From Dillenia suffruticosa (Eukaryota; Streptophyta; Magnoliopsida; Dilleniales; Dilleniaceae), in NCBI GenBank assembly GCA_033439265.1, contig JAVTVX010000029.1, forward strand, positions 565,501 to 629,500: 64,000 nucleotides of DNA, written 5' to 3'. A program made the translations under genes and the position numbers. Shown piece by piece: positions 38,601 through 49,900 of this stretch (position 1 is its first letter; the number at the start of each line of letters is the position of its first letter). Below the pieces are notes generated by a model. It worked only from the letters and a program-made list of their open reading frames with translations, did no database searches and had not been told where the DNA came from.

Positions 38601-39016
38601 CATTTTTTTTATTTTAATTAAAAATATTATGTGTAGAATAAAACGAAATAAATTGAGTTAAGTTTGACCTTCCTAAAGAATCCCAAAAGGCCAGAATGTT
38701 CTCAAGTAAAAATACCCTCAAGTTGGGTGAAGAAAATTAAGGTTAAGTTTAGTTGAAATTAGGTGATTATTTATTAATAATAAAATAATAATTTTAATTT
38801 TTATACAAAATAGCATAAAATTAAAAAAAAAAAATGAGAAGGGATTTTCCCAATACAGCCTTAATCTCTTTTTCTACATGCGGTGGAGTTACCCCTTTTT
38901 GGGGTCTACGGTCAAAATGAAAGCGAAATGTGGAGACCGAAAGAGTGGAAAGAGGTAGAAAACTACTATCTCCGACAACCAAAATCGAATAATATCGTTA
39001 TCTGTTTCTACGCCCA

Positions 39017-39049
<33 letters not shown>

Positions 39050-39779
39050 GCTCTCCCCCCACCCCCCAAAAAAAAAAAAAAGTTAGTGAGTACATAACAA
39101 TCTTTATACCAAACCGAGTAACCCTTGACAAAGGCCATCTCTTTACTGACAAAAGCCAATGGTATATAGATAAAGATAAATCTCTCTTCATCGTATCTTG
39201 GTCGATGCCTAATGGATAAATATTCACAAAGCTAATAATGCCCAAATGAAATATAAAAATATATACTATAATATTTGTATGTAGGAACAATACGCATCAT
39301 CTCTTTATTACAAAGTAAAAGGTTAACCCCCCCCCCCCCAAAAAAACCATTTGCATTACACCAAAATATTCATTCAATCTACCTTAAACCTGATCAAAAA
39401 TTTGGGTTAGTGGCTCTCGACTTGATCCAAAGGGTTTGACCCCATTCACTTTAATGCCGCAAAACGATTTTTGTTCCATCTTTTCAAAGAATTTGAGTAT
39501 TGAAACAATATAAAAATATGAAATATTATTAATATCAGTTATTTTAATTAAATTATTATACCAGAATAAATATTTATAGAACGTTTATTCTTATGATTAG
39601 AAATATAATAATAAGAAAGGTAAATATTTGATTAAATTATTAATAATTTATTTAAATATTTAATATGTTTTAATAGTTTCATTTGGGGTTGGTTTAAAAA
39701 GTCAAAAAAATTAAATATTCAGAAATCAAGTTGATTTTGAAGGGTCGTTTGGCAAAAATATGGAAAGTGACTAGAGAAC

Positions 39780-39851
<72 letters not shown>

Positions 39852-40096
39852 GAAGGGAGGTAAACATGTGCATGAAGGTCACGTCAAAAGAACAAGAGTT
39901 GGTGATGGCCACGTTCTTCCTACTTTATTTTCTCTTCCGATCACGTAGGGCCGACAGCAAGGACGGATTCAGCCGTCTGACACTCCCCCTTCCTGAAAAA
40001 GCCTGTACCTCATGTCTCTCTATCTCTCTCTCTCTCTCTCTCGCGTAGGTACTTACGTCCGTGAGAGAAACAAGTTGATCCCAGAGAGACATAAGG
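35681..40096. other. AT-rich spacer with simple repeats
   Basis: No gene is recognised. CT/GA tracts occur at 35942-35975 and 37071-37082, poly-T/A runs are frequent (for example 36548-36570 and 37877-37898), a C10 run lies near 39330 and a long GA microsatellite at 39781-39848. Possible open frames here are low-complexity. Confidence 0.5.
39781..39848. repeat. (GA)34 microsatellite
   Basis: An uninterrupted dinucleotide tract of 68 bp, likely polymorphic in length. Confidence 0.98.
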
Positions 40097-41424
40097 AAAT
40101 TATATATCAAATTCCTAAATTTTATCATAAATTCATAATTAGTTTCTAAACTTCAAAATGTTTCAACATGATCCTTAAACTTTAAAAAATGTAATTGATC
40201 GATCCTTCCATTAGTGATGAAGTCGACCCAACCGTTAGCTGCTGACGTGACGAATAAGTTGATGTACAAATACTAACATGGTAATGTCGAGTCACCGATT
40301 TGCTGACATGACACTGTCACATCAGTAATTTTTTTCCCCAAATCAGTTAAGAAAAAAAAACTTCTCTCTTTCCCTCTCCCTCCCCTCTCCTCCCCCTTTC
40401 TCTCTCTTCTCTCCTCTCTCCTCTCTCACTAAAACCAAAAATTAGTCCATGAATTTAGGGACTCCACTAAAACAAAACATTATTGTCTCGTTGAAAATCA
40501 ATTAAGAGAAAGAGAAGATGGAACACTCCAAGAACATGTTTGGAGGCATCACATTGAACACCTTTTGCCTAGATCAAATATAGGTTTGAACATGGGTTCA
40601 ACGAACATCATGTTCTCCACCTAAATCAAAATCTCCACCCATATTCAATTCCCTGTCGCTCCAAGTTTATCAGTCGCCCTCGCTTTCTATTCGATTGTAA
40701 TTTCTGTCCAACCTCTCGCCTGAGAGTTCACCACTTCGATCAACCACAATCGCCACCATTTTATTTTGGATATTTTGGGTTTTTTGGGTTGTTCCCAAAT
40801 TCCAATTATTGATTTTTGGATTTCTCTACTCTGATTCCAATCAAATAGGTGAAGAGCATTTGAGCCTTCAAGAAAAATGACATCTCTCGAGTATGTAAAC
40901 AAAATAAAGCATCACTTTTCCCTTTCAGAAAACAATTTTTTTAAAATACATAATTTGTGATTTTGGAAGTTATTTTGGGTTGCAATTAGATAATTGTGTC
41001 TTGTGTAGAACTTATAAGAAAAATTCAAGTGCCCAAAAACCAACAATCTCAATCATGTCGAGCAAAGAACACAACCATCACAAGGGAGAGAGAGGAGTCT
41101 CTTTTTAGTTTTAAGTGAAAGAGGAGAGGAAAGAGAAAAGGGGGGAGAAGCAAATCGGTAATCTCTAGTACTATCATGTCATGTCAAATGCTGACATGGC
41201 ATCCAAATGTGTTTTGGGATGTTGATTTAGCACTGTTATGTGAGCATCCGTATATCTAACTTATTTGTCACGTCAATAGTTAACGAATAAATTAGCTCCG
41301 TCACTAAGGATCAATCGGTTGCACTTTTAGAAGTATGAGGAGCACATTGAAATATGTTGAATTTCAGGGATTAATTTATGAATTTGAGATAAAGTTTTTG
41401 AGACTTGAAATGTAATTTTCTATT
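40097..41424. mobile_element. Non-autonomous DNA transposon with long terminal inverted repeats (probably Mutator-like)
   Basis: The left arm (about 40097-40330) and the reverse complement of the right arm (about 41170-41424) share the same order of blocks: an A/T-rich tip, 'aaattcataa', 'tttcaa', a 'gtgctcct/atgatcct' block, 'gatcgatcc/gattgatcc', 'ttagtgacgga/ttagtgatgaa', 'gacgtgac(g)aataagtt' and 'ctgacatgac'. CT-rich (about 40360-40430) and GA-rich (about 41085-41150) stretches inside are also inverted partners. Flanks GACATAAGG (40088-40096) and GACATATAAAGG (41425-41436) resemble a 9-bp target duplication, as for Mutator elements, but imperfectly. There is no transposase ORF. Confidence 0.6.
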
Positions 41425-41699
41425 GACATATAAAGGAAAAAAGAAAAATTGAAACTAAACGACTGATATAACACATGACTCAGATTGGAAAGCAAAGGGT
41501 GAAGAAACATTCCTATGTTCTAAGGGCACACATTCGCTTTTTCCTTGGTCTGTCATTTGTATTTGGTCGCTTGCATGCGCTGACGAGGGTAGTACATCAC
41601 CGTCCAAATGACCAAATAGACCAAACTACCCGTTCCTTTTCCCAATATCAAAATAGAATTCCTTAAACAGGATTACTTCGTTTCACACGTTCCCTCCTC

Positions 41700-41706
41700 T
41701 ATAAAT
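41700..41706 (+). promoter_or_regulatory. TATA box of the glutaredoxin gene
   Basis: TATAAAT at 41700 lies about 120 bp upstream of the ATG, in a C-rich context (ccctcctctataaattgc). With a start site some 30 bp downstream it leaves a leader of about 90 nt. Confidence 0.6.
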
Positions 41707-41822
41707 TGCAGCGCAACCTCCTATCATTGCTCACTGCCTCACGCTTTTCTCTTGTGCTCACCAAAGATCATCAACTTTCACTTCAAATTTCCATCCAATT
41801 TTTCTCTGTGTTCTTCAAAAAC

Positions 41823-42197
41823 ATGCATTACCAAACACAGTCATGGGGTGCTTACGTGGCACCAAGAAACATGAGTGTCGATCCATTGGAGAGAATAGAG
41901 AAACTGGCTTCAGAGAATGCTGTTGTGATATTCAGCATGAGCACATGTTGTATGTGTCATGCGATTAAGAGGCTATTTTGCGGAATGGGTGTGAACCCAA
42001 CAGTGTATGAGCTTGATGAAGACCCAAGAGGCAAAGATATGGAAAAAGCACTCATGAGGCTTCTGGGTAGTTCCTCTGCAGTTCCTGTTGTTTTCATTGG
42101 AGGAAAACTTGTTGGGGCGATGGATAGGGTCATGGCATCTCATATTAATGGCACTCTTGTTCCTCTTCTTAAAGAAGCTGGTGCTCTTTGGCTCTAA
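41823..42197 (+). CDS. ROXY: CC-type glutaredoxin (ROXY class), single exon
   Basis: The product is 124 residues, beginning [11 protein letters not shown], with the plant-specific CC-type active site STCCMCH (CCMC at residues 42-45) in a thioredoxin fold. Other landmarks are VVIFSMS (strand before the site), [15 protein letters not shown] (the conserved cis-Pro/GG glutathione-binding region), [15 protein letters not shown] and the C-terminal ALWL. ALWL is the known motif for recruiting TOPLESS and TGA transcription factors. These proteins modify TGA factors in flower development, anther formation and stress signalling. The closest remembered relatives are Arabidopsis ROXY1/ROXY2, which start MQYQTESWG. 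The gene is intronless, as usual for the family. The start is the first ATG after the TATA box; open frame upstream has no ATG. Confidence 0.93.
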   Translation: MHYQTQSWGAYVAPRNMSVDPLERIEKLASENAVVIFSMSTCCMCHAIKRLFCGMGVNPTVYELDEDPRGKDMEKALMRLLGSSSAVPVVFIGGKLVGAMDRVMASHINGTLVPLLKEAGALWL

Positions 42198-43863
42198 TTA
42201 TTATCTCTTCTTGCTCTTTTTTCCCATTTTGTATTTTTAATTTTTCGTTTTTGAAGAAAAGAAAAAATACGAGGAAGAGAATGGATTTTGAATGCGAGAG
42301 GAGCTTGGTTTGGTTGAGAGTCTCCTCCCATTTTGGCTTTGTTGAATGATACACTTAAAGTCACTGATGTGTCTCTTTTTCTTTTTCTTTTTTCTTTTTT
42401 TTTTTTTTTTGAATTTTGTCTTTTGACTTGTAGGTTCTTGAGTTGGGTATGTCTTGCTTTGTTTTGCCTTGCTTTGTGTTCTCGCTAATCTTTCTGACCT
42501 TGCAGAGAGAAAAAGAAAAACATGTAATTTGCAACCTTCTCTGTATAGAAAGATCAAGAAAATGAAAACTTCTTCTTTGTTAACAAGTCTACTTCACATT
42601 GGCATTACATACTAAACTGGCTACTTTTTTTGGTTTTTTTTTATGCGAATAGGTAAATAAATAGAACTTATTCTAAATGAAATTCAAAAAAGGATTTTTC
42701 TTTGCATAATGTGTAAATAATTTTTCAATTAAATCATATTATTTAATAATTAGTCAAATATTTATTTGAATTGATCAAATTTATTAATACTTAAATTGAT
42801 TAAATTAAATATTAACCATTATTTAATTTATTTAATATTTGTCGTTTTCTTTTATCTCTTTCTTTAAAAAAATAGCCAAAAAAATCTTTAAATAATTATA
42901 TTTATTATTATCATTACCTACGGGCCTGCCCACTTCAATCCTAGTCATATATCCGTACTTGACATGGGAGAATTTTAGGATGACGTGACGGTCAAATCTT
43001 TTCGCTAGGGAGGTCCACGTTCTGCGCAACACGTTGGCTTTTGATTTAGTGGCGTGACCGTGAGAGAGAGATTGGTTGTGCTTTCACTACGCCTTTTCGA
43101 CTGAGTAGTTGCCACATCATCTCCGAATCCTGAAACCTTCCGTGCATTGGTCGGCCCTCTTTAGTTTTTCTCTCTCCATTTTGGCTATTCTGGATCTGGA
43201 CCCGACAATGGGTGTCCTATTGACCAATGGGTATAATCCACGGTTGGTACGATCGCCACATCATATCAACTTTACATCATGCAGCAGCGCATGCGCTAAC
43301 GACAGTCAGACGCACTCCCTGAGCTCAAGAGGGAATTGATTTTCTTTTTTATTTTTATTTTTTTATTTTGGGGGCAAAATTTTTTTCAACTATCAAACTC
43401 ATTAATTTAATTTAAAAAGATTTCTCTTAACATAATTTTTTATATTTTAAAATTTAAATCTAAACTTAATTAAAAAAACTAATATCATTTCTTCTAAAAC
43501 AATTATTCATCGAATATAAAATTAAATATTTTTTCTCATTCTTGAACCCTTACATATATTTTACAGATCAATAATCAATTTATCATCTAATAATGTTCTA
43601 ATTTTATCAATATCAAAAATATTTATACTTGATTATAAAGCACGACACCTATTTAAAATTGTAATTATTGAGAATAAGTATAATTTTTTAAAGAATAAAA
43701 TATTTTTAATTTTTAAAATCATAAATAATCTTTTCACTTACCCCTCCCTTGGGGATTATGTGAAGTGTTTGGAAAAGTAAAGATTTGAGAAGAGAAAATG
43801 TGATATAATGACAATTTTGATTTGCTCTTTGGAAAATTTTAGCTGTTAATAGGTTGTGCCATA
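42198..43863. other. Glutaredoxin 3' flank and AT-rich spacer
   Basis: The glutaredoxin 3'UTR probably runs to about 42560 (T-rich, with 'gaaaatgaaa' near its end). The rest is AT-rich and non-coding apart from a more GC-balanced stretch at about 42910-43340, in which I recognise no product. Confidence 0.45.
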
Positions 43864-44430
43864 GCCAATTCTTCCTTCTTGGACCAGCCTAGATGGATAG
43901 GCCGGACCCCTCCTAGAAGAGGAGCTTTAATGCTGAACTCCCATGGGGCTTCTGATGGGTCAAGAGGAGGAGCAGGTAGCCTCATTAGGGATCACGAATG
44001 TAATTGGATTGCAGGATTCTTCTCATTGGTGGATTGCAGCAATATTCTTGCAGCGGAGATTAGAGGGCTGTGGGAAGGTCTTATGATGGCCTAAAGGCGA
44101 AATCTGAAAGATATAGCAGTGGAAGTGATGGTTGCTGAAGGAACCAATTTGGGGAATAGATTTCATAGGCAAATCGCAGAATGCAGACAGCTTATGCAAA
44201 GAGGGTGAGGTCCTAGGATTACAGCATGTTCTTAGATAAGGTAACCAGTGTGCTGACAAGCTAGCTAAAATGGGGATGAGGGCTCCTTGGATGTGACTTC
44301 CCGGACGATCCTCCTGCTCTCACTGTAAACCTTCTCATGCAGGACGTGAGGGTTGCTCTCCACCTTGGAGCTTAGTCGTTTTCTCTGATGGGCTTGGGCC
44401 GACTTTCTTTTTGTCTCTTGTTCACCAGAA
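43864..44430 (+). pseudogene. Degenerate RNase H domain of a plant LINE (RVT_3/At1g65750-like)
   Basis: Translation from about 43890 gives LNSHGASDGSRGGAGSLIRD, then HECNWIAGFF and NILAAEIRGLWEGLMMA. This is the N-terminal half of the RNase H fold found in plant LINEs and the many derived 'ribonuclease H protein' genes. The usual first catalytic Asp (LNxDGA) is His here. After a stop at 44092-44094 the remaining part continues in broken frames, with LQHVLR-stop-GNQCADKLAKMG near 44218-44280, the expected C-terminal block. It is an isolated, inactive remnant; no reverse transcriptase is found beside it. Confidence 0.75.
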
Positions 44431-46927
44431 AAAGGGCAACATATGGGCTTTCACAACAATTTGCAGAGCTTGACCATGATCAATTGGTATTTCCGTGCAA
44501 GGTTCAGGTCCAATATAGCAAACCATTGGAATAATAATAATAATAATAATAATACTTTGAGATAATTTCAGTTAATTTATGGCTAATTAGCAAAGATAAT
44601 ATGACAGAATAATATTTATAAGCATGTCAAAAAAATTATTAAACTTTCTTGGTGCGTGATTAAATTAAAATTGACCATTTGATCAAATGAATCTTATCTC
44701 ATAAACCTTCAACACGTCTAGAGTTCTTAGTCATGCTACAAAAATTTGGTAGCTACCCTTATACCATATATAAAAATTGAAATACTTAAAATTGTAGTGG
44801 GAAGAGTAGAAATATCACTTTATGTATTTTATTTTTTAACCATATCAATGGAAGTGTGCCCCATTTCGTATGTTTGGCTTGCCCTGAAATGACAACAGAG
44901 CCACCTACCCTAATATTATTCTTTCCCTCGTTAAGGTATCCCTCCATTCTTCTTTCACGAGAAAAATATCGAATATAGTTTTTAAGTTTTTGTCGGATTT
45001 TTAACAGATTTGGATTATTTTATTTACGCCAACGTTTTGTTATTTGCTAATTTATACTTTTTTTAAAAGTTTTTTAAGGCTCAATGTTTTTACCATGCGA
45101 AAATAATAAAAATAATAGTCATTTTGTTATGCTTATTATCCGTATTAGAAATTTAAAAATTAATTTTTATTTTTTCGCAAGTCAACTATAAGAAATTAGT
45201 CAACTTTTATAATGGCTTAGGTATCTTTCACCAAACAAAAATAATCAAGCAATACCATGTTTCTCTTCTTCCTTCCCCATCAACACGTAATTCTTGCTTT
45301 CCTCTTCTCCTTCTTTCCATTTCCGTTTACTTTCCATAAAACGATTGGACCAAATTCAAAAGACTTTCTATGTACCAAATTTATTTGACTGATTTCTCCT
45401 TTGGCTTTTTGTGCCAACGTGATTTTTGACCAAATGATGTTTCTATAACATACCCCTCTTGATAATTAAAAAAAAAAAATGGAGATGTAATGCAATTAAT
45501 TTTAATATGGTTATACATTGTTCAATTACTTTCTATTTTGACGTTACGTAAAACTTATTTTCGGTCGATGATATCTAATTAGTTTACCACTATTACATTA
45601 ACAATATCATTTTTTTTCGGTGATCGGAACTTAAACATTTCATGTAATATCAATCTGATATGAAAATTTTTATATTTTTTTAATTTTATAATTAAAATAT
45701 TTAAAAAATTAGCTTAAATAAGTAGATTTTAAAAAAGTTAATGTTAATATCGTTGTTCAATCATTCGATAAATCAAGATTGAAATCCTTTGACAAATCCT
45801 GATTCGTATATTAAATATTAATTAATTTCTATTTTGATATTATGTATAACTTATTTTTTTGTTTTCCGTTAATAATATTCTAGTCAATGTTATCTAATAA
45901 TAAGTTCATCGATTTTATATTAACAGTATTATTTTTATATTATTTATTAATTATTTTGATATAAAAATTTGATTTAAAATAAATATGATTTGACAATTAT
46001 TTATATTTTTTAATTTTATAATTTAAAATATGTGAAAAATTACCTTAAATAAATAGATCTTAGAAAATATAAACTTATTTCAAAGTATCATAGATTGATT
46101 TTGAACCAAAATTGTCTGCATTTTCGCGATCAAAGGTCCACGTTCACGTCCACCGACGCGTGACTAAAGATACGATCCCGCTAAAATTCGGTCAAGGTTA
46201 GGGAGCCTTGAATTTGAATGATTCTCCTCCGCGTCCGATCCGCGACGGGCCCAAGGGCGAAAGTAATCTACAGCCTCCAATCAAAAACAACCATGTCATG
46301 AAAGGAGGGTAGTTTGGTCATATTGTAATGACGTGGCATATAATGATTGCAAACTTTAATATAATTAAATTAGCTTAATGCAGATAATCGAAGAAGACCT
46401 TCCGCTTACATGTCGACATATCCTTTTAACTGACATTCGCAAAAGTTCTTTCTACTGTTGACAGACAAGATTCTAACTCAAAATCTCACTTTCCCGAATT
46501 TATTTTTTAATTAAAATAAAAAGACTAGAAAAGCAAAGGGAAAAAAAAGGAAAGTAAAAGAAAAAGAAGTTTTCCTGCTCTGTTACACACCGTCTTGTTT
46601 AACTGAGCGTGAAGATCGGGTCTAGGGTTCCACAGATTTAAACCTTTTTTCTCTCTCTTCCCTCTATTCATTTCTCTCTTTCTCTTTCTATCTACTGTAT
46701 CCGCTCGCTTTCTCTCTCTAAAAAATAATCATTCATTTATCAAAACTCTAAAGATTTTGGAGAAAAGTCTGTGGATTTGAAGCCTTTAAACCAATCAAGG
46801 TATGTTTTTTTGATTTCTTGAATCCGTAATTGGGTGTCTATTTTGGTTGATTTGGAGATGTTCGTTCAAATTGTAGATTGTGCGGGTGGATTTCGAGCCC
46901 TAGTTTTGTTGGTGATTTGAGTCTCAA
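44431..46927. other. AT-rich spacer and MUB promoter/leader
   Basis: It holds an (ATA)n microsatellite at about 44532-44554 and long A/T-rich stretches without genes. From about 46130 the base composition rises; 'cgacgggcccaagg' near 46244 carries a GGGCC site-II-type element. A CT-rich leader at 46650-46720 and a likely 5'UTR exon ending 'caatcaag' before GTATG (about 46799) precede the MUB coding region. Confidence 0.5.
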
Positions 46928-49900
46928 ATGCCGGAAGAGGATTTGGTTGAACTCAAGTTCAGATTAGCAGATGGATCGGATATTGGTCCGTTCCGCTACT
47001 CCCCTACTTCTACTGTTGCTATGGTAAAGGAAAGAATCGTCTCCGAATGGCCTAAAGGTTTGAACTGAACTTTGATTCTTTTGTGCAATTGTGGCTTCAA
47101 TTTGCGATTTTTCAGTTGTCGTGAAAAATTCTTGAGAGTAGGACTTTGATGATGTGCATCTGATCTTCTAGTATGGTTGTCGAGCCGTGTATTTTCAGAT
47201 TAGGACAAAGAAATTGATTGAGCGCTTTGAATTTAAGGAAAATAAATCTATAATCAAGCCACTTCAGTTGGTTAGATGGAATGCTTTTTATGTTATATTA
47301 AGCTTTAAACTTTTGATATGTTTGGATTTCGCGGTTATGAGGTTGAAAATAATTTTTTAGGCAATGTAATTGTGGCAGTTATAGGCATGATTTAGTGTGA
47401 GTATGTGTGTGCGCTGTTTAGATTAAGGATCAAGAAAAGTTTATGTGGTAATGGATGCATTGCTAGACTTTTTAGAAATCTAACTATTGGTTTGTCTTTC
47501 CTTTGGGATAATATTATTTTTTATGCATCTCTTTGGACTCACATATTTTAGTAGTCTTTAGAAATTATAGCTTCAGCAATTTGGAGAGGGATTGGAAAGT
47601 AGTCCTTCATTAGCTTTTGTTCTTGATATCTACTTGTTTTGGCATGGAGGTTTTGTCAACTTTAGGCCTTTTGTATATTCTCCTTTCCGTTTAATACAAA
47701 TTCTTTTGCAAATTGGGTTCTTTATTTCTGGTTGCTTTTCCATGGTTTCTCCTATCTATGTTTCTCAATCTATCTTGGTTCTCTCATGTCAACTTCTTTC
47801 TGTCTACAAGTTATTTGGTGGTGTTACACCACTTTTGTTATCAGTGCAGATCCTAATTCCCATTCTTTCTTGTATGGCCTCAACATTTCTGGAACATGGC
47901 CAACATGAAAGATAACTTACCATCTCTCAAACGAGTGCGTACTCACTTCTGAGTGCCACCTGCAGGCTGCCTCATAGGATGGCCCATATATCTTTGAACT
48001 CTACGAAAGTAACACCCACTATCTCTGTTCAGTGTTGTCAACCCAAACCGAGTGCTTGGTGCTTTCAGCGTAGAAATCTGACTAGTTGAAGGTGAAAAAG
48101 TACAATATCAACACTAATGAGATTCTTATTATATGTCGATGCCAAAGAAGGCACACATACCGACGTATGTGGGAGATCACAGTTAGAACCACATGGTCAA
48201 ATCACACCTCCAGCTGCCTCGTTTGTGCCACTTCCACCATCAAGGTTGATGCTTGCTTATTCTCCAGAGTTGAAACTGCAAGAACCTTGATCACCAGCTT
48301 TCACATCCATGAACTAGTGGTACCATGTGTATGTGGATATAATGTGTTGTATGTTTTAGCATGAATATAGGCCATTTTAATTGCTTCTAATGATTGGTTC
48401 TATCCATCTCCTGCCTCCTTCGGTCCCAGCCATTCTTGTTTCATTCAGTTCAACCAGTTTGAAGTTGCAATTGGGCCAGGATGAGGGCCCTAGTATCATC
48501 ACTTTTATTACAAGTCTTTTTTGGCGTTTTTTACCATTTTAATCATGCGGCATTTATGGAAACAAAGTTGTGAAGAGAGAATAAGTTAAGTGTGGAGTAT
48601 GAGAGAAGTATAAAGAGAGTGAATATAAGACAGGAAATGAACCAAAGAAAGAGAGCAAGAACAGTGCAATCCTCAGGATTAGTTCATCTATATGGCTTTA
48701 TGAATGTGGGTGTATGGAAACATTAAGACCATGTTGCAAGTGCACAATTTATGCTTGTTGATACACATTCACGCAAAACTCTCATACCATAAAGATGTAG
48801 TTTTGTTGTTGCCTTGAATGAGTTTTATCCTTCTAATTCCCTATTGACTCCTCATGGTCGAACTTGCTACTAAGCATCTCTGATTGTACCTATTGCTTTA
48901 ACTTCCAATTATGCAGTGTGCGAATGTTCAATACCGACATGATTTTCTTCAAATTTAATCTGATAAGAAAAATATGACAGATCCTTAAAATTCTCTTTTC
49001 TTTCTTTTCTTATCATTAGCTCTAATTTTTGAAGCAATATTGTTTCAGTTTCACATGCATGGATGGGCATGCTGGTTCTCCACTATGTTAACCTATTCTT
49101 ATGGTGTTTGAAACACAATGAGATTAGAAAATTTTTACGAGGGCAAGGAAAATTTGTCTTCGTGGATGGTAAACATGCTTTATTCATTTCATAATCACAA
49201 CAGGGTGCAGGCATCTACTGTTTCTTTCTACACTCCAAGACCTTTTGACTTTTAGTTATAGGAAATAAGATGGATTACTTTTGTAGTAAGAATGGTTCAA
49301 GAATTGAAGCTTGACTTGGTTTGAGGATGTCATATATGTGCACTTGTTTTGGGTAATATACTTGTAAAGTGCTCACACAAGTTGTTCCTTGAAGCTGGTC
49401 TTGAGGTGAAGTTCAAGAAAAATGCTTCAGCAGAATCCTTGGCTGGACACACAAACCATGTGTGAGTTGATCTTATGGTGATTAATGTCTCATGTTTGAA
49501 GTATGGACACTCTTGCACAATCCACATTTATTGACTGCTTTTACGAAATGTAAAGCATGTTGTTGCACTTACACTTATTATAGACCTTTGAACAGGGACA
49601 GATCCAAGGCGGCTCCCCCCCCCCAATAAAAACATTGACTTCCTAGATCTGTGCCTGCCTGTGAAGATCTTTGGCCGCAAAATTGTGTATTGTGATTGTC
49701 TACTGGTTTCCAATTATGATTATTCCTCCCATTTTCAAGGTCATTAAAATTTACTAGGTTAGCTAATGGATGGTTTAGTTTTGTCATCTCTTATATTTTC
49801 TTACAAAATGTATATATATATTTTGGGTAGCTACTGATTGATCTTGTGCAATCATTGCATGTATTATTTCCTTTTTTTCTTTCATTTTGTTTCATTCTAT

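Noticed and set aside
41706-41822. N-terminal extension of the glutaredoxin
   Set aside because: It has no ATG (begins TTG) and overlaps the TATA-box region; the family starts at the MHYQT position.
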